A stretch of 64,000 bases of DNA, taken from contig OX419758.1 of assembly GCA_948567375.1 (NCBI GenBank), forward strand, positions 67,151,001 through 67,215,000, written 5' to 3'. The stretch is from Lunularia cruciata. Taxonomy: Eukaryota > Streptophyta > Marchantiopsida > Lunulariales > Lunulariaceae. The notes below the pieces were generated by a model. It did not search any database. It was not told where the DNA came from and saw nothing but the letters and a program-made list of their open reading frames with translations. The position numbers and the translations under genes were made by a program. Below are positions 9,596 through 20,347 of this stretch, piece after piece; position 1 is the stretch's first letter, and every line of letters starts with the position of its first letter.

Positions 9596-11495
9596 CAATG
9601 AGTGGGTTTCACCCATTTTCATTGTCCCAAAGAAGAAAATTGGGAAGATTGGAGTGTGCCAAGATTTCCGCAAGAAAGGATCATCATCCCTTGCCTTTTA
9701 CCAATACAATTTTGGACCAAGTAGTTGGTCATCCTTGCTATAGTTTTTTTGATGGATTTTTAGGGTATAATCAAGTGTCCATCCAAGAAGAGAACAAGGG
9801 TAAAACTACATTCACTACTGATTGGGGCAACTTTGCTTACAATCAAATGCCCTTTGGGTTGTGTAATGCTCTTGCTACTTTCTAGTAAATGATCAATGCA
9901 ATCTTCAAGGATTTTTTTCCACAAATTTATGGAAGTCTTCATTGATGATTCTTGTATGTTTGGGCAAAGAGATGTACATTTGGATTACCTTTGCCAAACT
10001 TTTGAAAGGTGTCGGTTTGTCATTACACATGGAGAAATGCCTCTTTGCAATGACAGAGGGAATTCTTTTGGGGCATCAAGTCTCAATCCAAGGTATTGAA
10101 GTTGATGTTGAGAAGGTAAAAGTTGTCTCAGCTTTGGAATCCATAAAAAACATACAAGAGTTGAGAGCCTTCTTAGGATATGTCAAATACTACAGATGCT
10201 TTGTTTCAAACTATGTGGTGCTTGTTGCACCCCTTAAAAAGCTTCTAAAGAAGTCTAAAGACTATTTGTGGGAAGCAAGTCAAGAAGAAGCTTTCCAGGT
10301 ATTGAAGAAGAAACTGGTTGAAGCACGAATCACGAGGGCTCTGAACTGGGAATGCCCTTTTCGTATATATGTGGATACTTTGTCCATGGCAATTGGACAA
10401 AGTATTGAGTAGTCTTGAGCAAAAGGACAACAAGAAGAAGGATTACCTAATCTATTATGCCAACCAACAACTTTTAGTTTCAGAGAGAATTATTTGATGA
10501 ATGAAAGAGAAGCACTCAGAATGGTTTATGCCTGCAAGAAGTTTTGCCACTACCTGTTGGGATACAAGTTTGTCTTCTATGTTGACCATTACATGTTGCA
10601 ACATTTGGTCAAGAAAGCAAACTTGTCTGGGCAAATTGTTAGATGAATCTTGTTATTACAAGAATTCACATATATTGTACAAGGAAAGGAGCTTTGCATT
10701 CTAACATGGACTTCTTATCCAGGTTAGAAACTCAAGACCAAGAATAGGAGGTCGACAATAGGTTCCATGACAAAGAGTTATATTAGTTAATAGCAATGCA
10801 AAGTACAAGGTATGCAGCAAAATATCATTATCTTCATACTCTCCAATGTCCTGATGGGCTGGACCCGGAGTAGAGGGCAGTCTTTCTCAAGAAAATGGGG
10901 CCATATCAGCTTAAACATAGCATTTTATTCAAGATGAGGGAAGACGAGGTACTTTGGTGATGCTTGGAGTCATACGAGGTCGGAGGAGTAATTGAGACTT
11001 TACACTCTGAAGCATCTGGTGCACATTATGCCTTGAAGAATATTATAAAGAAGATTCTTTCCTTGGGGTACTTGTGGCCTATGTATAAAGACACACATGC
11101 CCATATCCAAAGCTATGGCACTTGTCAGAGAACAAGAAAGCCAACGGCTACGTCCCAATGGCCTTTGAGACCAATTTTACCATTGGCTCTATTTGAAAAA
11201 TGTGGAATTGATTTTGTAAGACCAATACAATTTGTAACCCAAGTCACAAGAAAACAATACATTTTGGTTTGCACTAACAATGCTACCAAGATGGTCGAAG
11301 CTGAAGCAACTCACAGAGATGATGCAAAAACAATGGCAGAATTTTTCTTTCAACATATCATCTCTCGATACGGATGTCCTCTAGAATTGGTCAGTGACAA
11401 AGGGACACATTTCTTGAATTCTATGATGGAAGCGTTAACCAAATACTTTCAGATTAAACATAAGAAGACTACTCCTTATAATCCCAAAGCAAATG
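9596..11495 (+). pseudogene. Element L1 RT, RNase H and integrase N-part (degenerate)
   Basis: It continues the RT interrupted at 1151: E-W-V-S-P, V-P-K-K-K, C-Q-D-F-R-K, then G-Y-N-Q-V-S-I and M-P-F-G-L-C-N-A, and an F-I-D-D catalytic motif (about 9935). The thumb (L-G-H-Q-V ... R-A-F-L-G-Y-V-K-Y-Y-R) and RNase H start (R-I-Y-V-D) follow. Integrase from 10964 has an S-G-A-H zinc domain, D in G-I-D-F-V and D in V-S-D-K-G-T-H-F. At least four frameshifts and several stops kill it. At Y-N-P-K-A-N it is cut by the solo LTR L2. The style recalls the Tat/Athila side of gypsy elements, a weak inference. Confidence 0.8.
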
Positions 11496-12115
11496 TGTGG
11501 TGCACACATTTTCCTTTTTTTGATCTATTTATTAGCATTTGAGGGAAGAAGTAAACACAGAAAGCCAAATTGCAAAAGAATGAATGGACGGAAGTGACTT
11601 TGGAGGGAATCCAAAGAAGGTGAGATCAGATCCAATGATGGAGGTACTCAAAAGAGGGGTACAATGGAAAAAGTCCAAAGAGCATCATCTTCGGATTGGG
11701 AAGCACAGGCGATACAAAGACCATCTAAAAACCTTTGTACGTGGCAAGAAAGTACACTTCAAGAAACGGCAGAGGCAGAAGAAGCATGTCTTGACAATGA
11801 TAGGACAGCAATACGCAAAAGAGAGGAAGTCAAATTTGAAATTGACTGAAGAATGACTACAATTCGGGGTAATATAAAATTGCGATTGCGCATGGACAAG
11901 TTGAATATGCCAAGTAAATTTCCAATTCCTCTGAGTAGTCATCCTGCAGTAATGCATGTTAGGAAGCCAATTGAGAGAGCAATTTTCCAAAATCCAGAAG
12001 GGGTTAGAGTGTCTCATCCAGGAGAAGGCATAGTCTTTCAGTGCCAAAGAACGAGGGAGTAGATCATGGCAAAGAAGGTCACAAATGCTCTGGTGGTGTA
12101 AAGTTTTGCAATTTG

Positions 12116-15100
12116 TAGGTTAGATGTGGTAGCCAGAATCAAAGTCTTGAATAGACTTTGTATTACATTTTTAGCATGGAATTGGAATTTCAGTTTCCTA
12201 GGATTGATGGCAGAGATAGCTGCCAATAATTGTGAGGAGGGCCCTAAAGTCAAAGGGAAGAGAGGGCATCCGGCTTGATGGACTGAGTCGGACTGGAGGT
12301 TAGTGTTGGGGAAGAAAGCAAGAGAATCGATGGGGATCACCTAATATCGGAAATGTGATGCTGCAAAAGAAACGGCAGAAATCTAAAATTCTTTCTTTGC
12401 TCCGAGAACAACAAATGGTTACAAGGTGGAGTCCTATTGGGATCCGATTAGACAAAGTATTGTGGGGGCAATTATGGCCATGTTCAAACCAGAACATACA
12501 ACTTACGTGAACATGCAGCAAGCAGTCTCCTTCCACCAGATGTTTGTAGGGGTAAAGGTGAATTGGGCAAAGTGTTTTCACCACCAAACAAGGCAGATAG
12601 TGATCAATTGGAGGACAGGTTTGCCTCCCCATTATTTTGCACCATTTGTAGCACATTTCTACTTCGGTTTGAATTTGCTAACAATAGAGGAGAGGCATTG
12701 CATGGTGTCACATTTCCATCTTGATTTAAGATGGGAAGCGGATGAAGAAGAGCAACAATATATAACACACTTGCGAGCCAATGATGACCACTTCTCGAAG
12801 ACGGGATAATGGAAGATGGAAGAAGTCACAAGTCTGAAGAAGAAGAAGCGCAATAAACCCAAAGAAGCAAAGTTGCCTCTAGCTCAAAGGAAGACTTGAA
12901 GATTGGTTTTGCAGAGTAAGAAGATGGTGAGAGAAGCATCATCAAAATTAGAGTCTGAAGAAGAAACAGAGTCGCAAGGAGAGGAATCAGAAGAAGATGA
13001 ACTCACTTTACAAAGTGAGGAGTTTGGAAGTGAGAGTGAGGGGGAACCTGAGGTTCAGCAAGCGGTTGGAGTCAGTGAAGCTTGCCATGCAATAATTGAC
13101 AGAGTACTTGGAACAACGAATCACTGCGTAGCCCTGGTGGTAGACAAGCACAGGCCGGAAAAATACAAGGAGTATCTTGCAGGGCCAAGTTCAATAGGTA
13201 AAGAAGAAGAGAGCTCAGAAGCGGTGTCTCTAAAGATACAAAGATCACGACTTTGGCAGAAGGAGCCGATGGAAGAGCCAAAGTACAAAGATGGGGACAA
13301 AGAGGAAGAGAACTTTGGTGGGGTATAGTATCTAACGAAGGTTGTCACAACATTCCTGGAACTATTGAAGGAGCATTAGAAAGTAATTCCCCAAGATCGT
13401 AGAAAGGTGACGAATGAGTTGCAGGTGGTGAAGTATCTGTTGAGTGAAGTGAAGGGGTTGCAGGAGCAAGAAGTCCAAAGAAATGAAGAAATTGAAGAAC
13501 TTCGGAGGGATGAAGCCTTGAAGAAGAAGACTTTTGAGATGTTACAAGAGAGTTGTGAGTCAAGAGGGAAAGAACTGCAGAAGCAAGCGGAGGAATTGAA
13601 GGAGCAGGCAATGTTGCTGAGCAAAATGAAGGAGGAAGTGAGTGATGTGTGCATCAAGAATATTCATTTGAAGGCAACGGCAGCGATAATGGAGTAGGAG
13701 TTGGACAGCTTGAAGAAGAGTGCAGCCGGGAAGGATCAAGCATGGCAGAGAGAGTTAGCAATCAGGCATGAAGAAGAAGAAAGATTGCCTGAGCTGGTAC
13801 AAAGTGCTGAGCTATGAAGTTCACAATAGGCAAAGGAGAAAAAGATGCTCGCTGCTGAGTACAAAGATGAGTTGAAGATGTACTGTGAAGAGCTGAAGGC
13901 AGAGCTGTAACACCCATTTGTGCATGTGTGTGGTATTGTGATATTTAGCTTGGTATTACAAGTACTTAAGAAATATTATTTATATAGAGATAAAGGATGG
14001 TTCTATATTAGTCATAGTTAGCTAAAGTTAGTCATAGCTAAGATAGAGGGGACCTTACTTTAGAGGAAGTAGAAAAGATGAGCACCACTATTTTGGATTT
14101 TAGTGTGTTGACTTGGTATTATTCCTAGGTGTTTGGCTTTGAGGAAAGAGTTGAGAACTCTTGGGCCGCAAGCCTTTTTTTTTTGGATTCTTCTATAGTC
14201 CAAGGATAGCCCATGTGAAGGAATCCTTGACTTAGTGGTTGGGTCAAGATAAGACCACATGCTTAGGGGAATATGCCCATGTGAATGGATATTCCTTTCT
14301 ACTTTTTGACTTTACTTGACTTTTAGTCTAGTAACTTGAGTTACTACGGTAATTAGTAACTTTGGTACGTAACTATTTCACAAGTATATAAACAAGGGGT
14401 GAGGAGGTACTCATCATCCTTTCATTTGCAACTATCTCTCTCTCATTGAGTTCTCTAGTGAGCAATGTCTTGAGTCTTGGAGTGTTAGTCTTGGAGGAGT
14501 ATGATGGAGTTGGGGTTCCTTGCCTTCTTAGTCCATGGTGCACTACCATAATAGCCATCAGAGGTTCATCCTGAGTAAGAGACAAGCCAGCTCACAGAGC
14601 AATCATGAGGGTATGAATCGGAATTGGTGGGAGACATGGCAGGAAAATTGAGAGCTATGTTGTGCACTGAGGTTGAAGGGAGATTGGAAGAAGCACGTCT
14701 ACATGAGCTAAAATTGCCTGTACAGGAAACTCGGAAGAGGAGAGTTAAAGATGTAGATATGAATACTTTGCTGATCCGATTGAGGGAGAGAGTAGATCAG
14801 AAGATGTTAGAAGTAGGGGACAACGTCAGTCTCTGATTAGATTTAGTCAATTCAGAGTTAGAGAGAATTAGGAATAGTGTGACAAGGGAGAGGAAGTCCG
14901 ATGTTGCAGAAATCGGAATACAAGTGTCATTGGACTTGTTATTTGATACATTAGAGAAGAGTGGGTCAGGAGATAAAGAGATAGATAAGTCACTCCTTAG
15001 TGCAATTGTAGTTCCTAGTAAAGAAGTAGTAGAAATAGTGAAGGAATTAGTAGTTGTAGATATACCCAAAGAAGGAGAAGTGATAGGAAGATCATCGGAT

Positions 15101-15139
15101 TTGAAAGTTGATGATGAAGTAGACATCGAATCGGAGTAG
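12116..15139 (+). pseudogene. ORF inside long LTR L2 (interrupted)
   Basis: The same protein as at 23354-25684, more diverged: N-terminal block (R-L-x-I-T-F-L-A-W-N-W-N, N-G-Y-K-V-E-S-Y, N-W-A-K-C-F-H-H, L-P-P-H-Y, A-H-F-Y-F-G-L-N-L-L) to about 12808. An acidic Glu/Ser-rich tract follows (12903-13328), then a Lys/Glu-rich coiled coil (13407-13697). After the nested solo LTR (13906-14596) come the C-terminal segment with an R-L-R-E-R-V-D-Q-K helix and S-L-D-L-L-F-D-T-L-E-K-S-G. Several stops and shifts are present. Function unknown; the length and coiled coils suggest a structural or RNA-binding role. Confidence 0.6.
13906..14596 (+). mobile_element. Solo LTR of G family nested in L2
   Basis: 691 bp from TGTAACACCC to GCTCACA, matching the 3' LTR of element G (32416-33102) along its length. 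It has a TATA box TATATAAA (14385-14392) and a CT-rich initiator region. GAGC follows it (14597-14600) and precedes it (13902-13905); counting the shared A gives AGAGC. It is the youngest layer of a three-deep nest: L1, then L2, then this. Confidence 0.85.
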
Positions 15140-15952
15140 TAAGAGTTTTGAGATAGGAAGAGGCAGATATGGAGAGATGGATTGTCAGTTTGGATCTGTA
15201 GGTAGTAAGAGATGTTAGGAAGTGGTGCATAAGTAGGAAAAACTGCCATTTGCTTCAGTATTTAAGGAGAGCATTCGTAGTACTATGTTGTTCAGTATTC
15301 ATATTTTTGAAGATAGATAAAGCAAAGTGTTGGGTTTCAATACTCGTCGCTTGAGCTTAATTCCGATTGTCAATTCTGTGTTTGTGGTTGTGAGTGTGTG
15401 GAGAATTTTGAAGTGCAAGTCAATGTGTCGGTGGATGTTGGATTTTGTAGCCTTGATCTTCATTTTGTGTGTTTGATCTTGAGTGAAATGCAATCAGAGC
15501 AATGCCTTGACAAATCTGAGAGGAATTGTAGTGTTGGTAGTATTCTGCATTTGTGAGTGCAGCACGAAGTTGATGTGAAGCAATTTCAATCAAGGAAGTT
15601 GTGCCTTCAATGGAAGAGTGGAACACAATTCTGATGCAAAACCATTCTTTGTAGTGAAGTGCCGTCTTCGAAAGAATCTGAATCATCACAAATCAAGAGT
15701 TGTTTGGATAGAATTTGCTATGTTGTGATTATGTGTGTGTGTGTGTGTATTTGTGACAAGTTGTCAAGATTGTGAGCTTGTTACTCTCTTTTGGGTGTAG
15801 TTTCTACTTGAGAGATTAAAGACGCAACCAAGAAGAACTACATGTTAATGTTTGACTTTGTATGTGACCAATTATGAATCATATCTCTACGGGAACGAAC
15901 CTTACTTACCCAATTACCACAAAAGTGATATTTGCCAGGTTGTCACAAAATG

Positions 15953-16569
15953 GCCTAACAAAGAAGGGCAATGGGTTACTCTACAAAATTATGAATAAGG
16001 TGATTGTCAATTATGCCTATGACTAGGATACAAAGTTACCAGCCGTGTTGTGGGCATATCAAACGACAAAAAATATTACAACCATACTCCATACTCCATA
16101 CTTCTTGACATACGGCTTGCACCTCCTACCAGTTGAATTTGAGGTACCAACGTATCGGATTTTGTGTGAGGAACGGTTGTTAGAGGAAGAAAGTCAAGAT
16201 CTTTGGATCCATGAACTGATATAGTTAGAAGAGAAAAGAGACAATGCAATGCAAATCACAAAAGAAGTACAAGAACAAAGGAAGGTTAGGCACAATAAGC
16301 ACATCAAGACTATGATGGTTTGCAAGGGCAACTTGGTTTTGTTATACAACAATTGCCAAATATTTTTTCCAAGCAAACTGCATTTGAGATGGATGGGTTC
16401 CTATCGAGTCCTTCATCTTTATGACAACGGGTCCATCCAACTTGCAGACTTGGAGGGGCAACTATTTGCTACTCGAGTTAATGGGTGGAGAGTTTGGAAA
16501 TATTGGACGATAAACTTGGAGGTCTTTAAGACACCCAAGGTCTATGTTCACGAGGACGTTCTTATTTGA
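15953..16569 (+). pseudogene. Element L1 integrase C-terminal part
   Basis: It resumes directly after the AAATG duplication. The catalytic-glutamate position reads G-L-T-K, so Lys replaces the expected Glu. Next come a P-A-V-L-W-A-Y-Q-T-T segment, a Y-G-L-H-L-L-P-V-E-F block typical of gypsy integrases, and a C-terminal module (L-H-L-R-W-M-G-S-Y-R-V, then G-S-I-Q-L-A-D-L). The last 106 codons (16249-16569) are open. A purine run GAGGGAGGAGG (16568-16578) follows and would be the polypurine tract. Confidence 0.75.
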
Positions 16570-16580
16570 GGGAGGAGGTA

Positions 16581-19500
16581 TGTGGTACCCACATTTTTGT
16601 TTTTTTCTTATATATGAAGAAGAAGTGTACAGATGAAGTCATATTGCACTTGTATAACATCAAAAGGTGAAGAATGGAGTCGTCGGGTTGTAATCCAAAG
16701 TAAAGTGACTTTGTGTCAAAAGACAAAGTACTCGGAGGGGTCATATCAGCATTCAACCCAAAGTAAGGAGAATTTGGCTTGGGGGCGCTCAACCAAAGGC
16801 AAGGATAGTGTAACAACTTTCCTTTGGGGTTGAACATTCAAGAAGGTACCGCGCATAAAAAATGGTTGGCCTATGAGCGGGAGAAAATCAATAGTGATAG
16901 GAGTATGTAGGAGGTGTGATTTCTTGTAGAAACTCAAAGTGAAGAAAGACGGAAGAGGCTGCCACTATAAGATTTGGGATAGAGCCAAAGAGATGACAAG
17001 TAACTTTCCAGTGCCATTAAGAAGTTGTCTTGAGGGAGATCATAGAAAAGGGAGTGTAGTAAGGGACGCATTGGTGCATCGAGAGGAAGTTAGGAGAGTT
17101 AGTCCGAGAATCAGTTAGAGTGGAGGAGAGTAAGATGAGAGGTGGGAAGAAGAACTTGGAATTCATAGTGAGGAATCATGGGATTTGGAGATTAGATGTG
17201 ATTGCAAAAATCAAAGTCTTGAGTAGACTTTGGATCACATTTTTGGCGTGGAACTGGAACCTTAGCTTTTCAGGTTTCATGACCAAGATTATCGAGAGTA
17301 AATGTCTTGATGGACCGGAGGAAAAGGGGTAAGAGAGGAAATCTGGCTTGCTAGTTAGAGTCGGATTGGAGGTAAGTACTCAAAAGAGAGGTGGTTGAGG
17401 AGTACGATGCCACGTTCTTGGGGAAAGTGGAAGTTGCTGAAGAAACCCAAGAAGTGAGAGATGCATTTTCTTCAAAACACACAAAGAATGGTTATAAAGT
17501 CAAGAGCTATAAGGATTCTCTGAGGAGAAGCATTGTAGGAGCAATGATGCTTATCTTCAAGCCGGAGAAAACTACCTATATGATGAAGCATTAAGCGGTG
17601 TTCTTCCATAAGATGTTTGCAAAAGAGCCAATCAAGTGGACGAAGTGCTTCCATCAGCATACAAGACAAATGGTGTAGAACTTGTGGGACAAGTTGCCTC
17701 CACACTACATTGTGTTGTTTGCAGCCCACTTCTATTTGGGATTGAATTTGCTAAATTTGGCAAAGAGACACAAGATGGTATTGCACTTCTATCCTGATTT
17801 GAGAAAAGATTTTGATGCAGAGGAGCAGCAATACATTCTACAAATCAGAAGTAGTGATGAGTACTATGCACAAATGAAGCAGAGCATGCATGTGGGGTTG
17901 AATACTCCAAAGTTGAAGAAGAGGACTCAATGAGGAGAAGAAGAAGAAGTAGCGGCGATGAGACAGTGGAAGATCAAAAAAGTAAACCCGAGGAAAGGCC
18001 TGGTGGTAATTGCATCATTGGAAGAAGAATCAGAAGGGGAAGCCAAGTATAGGTCAGAAGACACAAAGAAGGAGGAAGAACCTGAACTCATGTTGCAGAG
18101 TGGTGAAGCAAGCAGTGAGAGTGAAGATGGAGTAGAGATGCAGCTTGTACCAGAGGAAGACGAAGAGAAGTTGGAGATGGTAGAGGCATGTAACTCAAGA
18201 CAAGAAGAAGAAGTTCTAGAGAAGGAGGAAAAGAGGCTGATCATTCAGAGAGGTGTCAGTTCCAAAAGGAAGGTGACATATGATGTGGGGCCGAGTAGAA
18301 GAAGAGAATTGGAGAGTGGAAGTTCATGAAGTGAAGAATCTATCCCCATAAGATGACTACAACTAAGAAGAAGAGTGTCAAGTGAAGAAGAAGTAAAGAA
18401 GGAGAAAAGCCTGCAAGCTAAGGTAAACTAGAGTGGAGGAGTAGAGTATTTGTGGGAGGTTGTATGCCCATTGTTAGTGAAGTTGGAAGAGAAGAAGAAA
18501 GAGATGCAATCAAAGTATCCTGAGGTAAAGACTGTGTTGCAAGTGTTGGTGAGATTAGAGAAAGAGAACTTGGAGTTGAAGGAGAGCCTAATCCAAGGAG
18601 AGGAGCAGAGGGAAGTACTATGAGTAGATTCAGTAGTATAGAATCAATTAATTGAAAATTTGAAGAAGAAAGTAGGAAGTATAGAGAGGATAATCAAGTA
18701 GAATATCATAGCAAGAGAAAAATAGAGAGCGGAGTATGAAATCTTGAAATAGCAATTTGCTGATTCAGAATTAGAAATCATTCATGCTATGGCAAGAGTA
18801 GCAAAGAAGGAGCAAGAGCTTGATAGAGTGATGGAGAGTGTAGAAGAGAAGAAGCAGCTTTGGCAAAGAGAGTTGACATTGAGATATAGAGAAGAAGAAG
18901 GATTGCATGGTTACTTTGTAATCTGGAAGAGAAGATTGTTCAAAAGGAGAAGGAGACAATGAAGGCCAAATTTGAGGCAGAACTGGCAATGTATAGGGAA
19001 GATTGGCTGGTGCATCAAGAATAGGAGAGAAAGATGAGGCTTGAGCCACTAAGAGAGATTGTAACGAAGATGAATGTGATGTTGAGTACAGAAGCCAATG
19101 TGAGGATTGAGGAAACAATATTGCATGAGTTGAAGTTGTTGGTGTAGGAGACAAGAAGGGGAAATACAAAAGATAAAGATTTGAATGTTTTGTTGATTAG
19201 TCTCAAAACTTGTGTAGATAGGAAGACATTGAAAATGGAAGACAATATCACGATCAGATTAGATTTAGTTAGGCTAGAGATAGATAAACTTTGGAAAGAT
19301 GTAAGAGTAAAGCCCAAAGTCGATGAAGCAGGAGTACATATACCTTTGGAGTTACCATTTGAGACATTAGAAAAGAGTGGGTTGGAAGATAAAGAGTTAG
19401 ATAAGATGCCTACTAGTGTAATTGTAGTTTAGAGTGAAGAAGTAGAAATAGTGAAAGATTTAGAAGACTCAGATAGACCTGAGGACAAAATAGTATGTGA

Positions 19501-20347
19501 GATTACTTTGGGATTGGAAGCCAAGGAAGAAGTAGACATTGAATTGGATTAGAAACAATTTTGAGATTTTGAGAGGCAGATATGAAGAGGTGCATTGTCA
19601 TTTTGGATCTGCAAGTAGGAAAATTTGTTAGGAAATGGTATAGTGGTTAGTAATTGTTGATTGCTTGCCTATTTAAAGGAGGCATTCATAGTATGTTGTT
19701 GTTCAATATTCATAATTTCTAAGAATAGATAAAATGAAGTGCTGATTTTGGTGCTTGTTGCTTGAGCTTGATTCCGAGTATCAACATTGTGATTGTGTTT
19801 GTGAGTGTGTAAAGAATTTCAAAGTGCAAGTCAATGTGCTTGTTGGATGTTGGATTCCATAACCTTGATCTTCATTCTGTGTGTTTGATCCTAAGTGAAG
19901 TGCTATTGGAACACTGCCTTAAGAGATCCGAGAGGAATTATAGTGTTGTAGTATTTTGCATTTGTGAGTGCAGTGCAAAGTTGATGTGAAGCAATTTTGA
20001 TCGAGGAAGTTGTGCCTTCAGTGGAAGAGTGGAATACAATTTTGAGGCAAAGTTGTTTTGCAGTGAAGTGCAATTTTTAGGAGAATTTGAATTATCACAA
20101 TCAAGATTGTTTGGAAAGATTTGATGAAGTTGTGATTATGTGTGACAAATTGTTGTGATGAGACTACGATTCAATGCTTGTTACTCTCTTCTAGGTATAG
20201 TTGCTACTTGAGAGATTAAAGAAACAATCAAAAAGGACTACATTATGACATTTGACTTTTTATTTGACCAATTCTGAACTGTATCTCTACGGGAATGAAC
20301 TTTACTTACTTGATTACCGCAAAAGTGATATTTGCCAGATTGTCACA
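16581..20347 (+). mobile_element. L1 3' long LTR (~3.77 kb)
   Basis: Starts TGTGGTACCC right after the polypurine run of L1 and ends GATTGTCACA. It has a TATA-like CTATTTAAAGG (about 19671), a (T/G)-rich U5 and an end shared with 15947 and 26479. An ORF of about 2.4 kb lies within it. Position immediately after integrase and PPT marks it as the 3' LTR. GGTA occurs on both sides (16577-16580, 20348-20351), so a separate insertion cannot be fully excluded. The L1 5' LTR is outside the window. Confidence 0.65.
17120..19552 (+). pseudogene. ORF inside L1 3' LTR (interrupted)
   Basis: A copy of the long-LTR protein. The N-terminal domain is in pieces at 17120-17332, 17391-17594 and 17682-17933 (F-L-A-W-N-W-N, N-G-Y-K-V-K-S-Y, W-T-K-C-F-H, L-P-P-H-Y-I-V-L-F, F-Y-L-G-L-N-L-L). 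An acidic tract is at 17958-18329, then coiled coil, with the C-terminal block (L-I-S-L-K-T-C-V-D-R-K, then L-P-F-E-T-L-E-K-S-G) at 19181-19432. It has stops and shifts throughout. No catalytic motif is recognisable. Confidence 0.6.

Larger units (their letters stand above)
11496..15947 (+). mobile_element. L2: solo long LTR inserted in L1 integrase (TSD AAATG)
   Basis: Flanked by AAATG at 11491-11495 and 15948-15952; ends TGTGGTGCAC and GTTGTCACA. Removing it rejoins the L1 integrase between P-K-A-N and G-L-T-K. Net of the nested 691-bp LTR it is about 3757 bp, close to the 3767 bp of 16581-20347, and both share their end motifs. It contains an ORF (12116-15139), a TATA-like TATTTAAGG (about 15258) and a U5-like tail, but no RT or integrase. 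It is therefore best read as a solo LTR of unusually large size. Confidence 0.7.

Noticed and set aside
15736-15750. (TG)n run as a microsatellite feature
   Set aside because: About seven units inside the L2 LTR; too short to be noteworthy.
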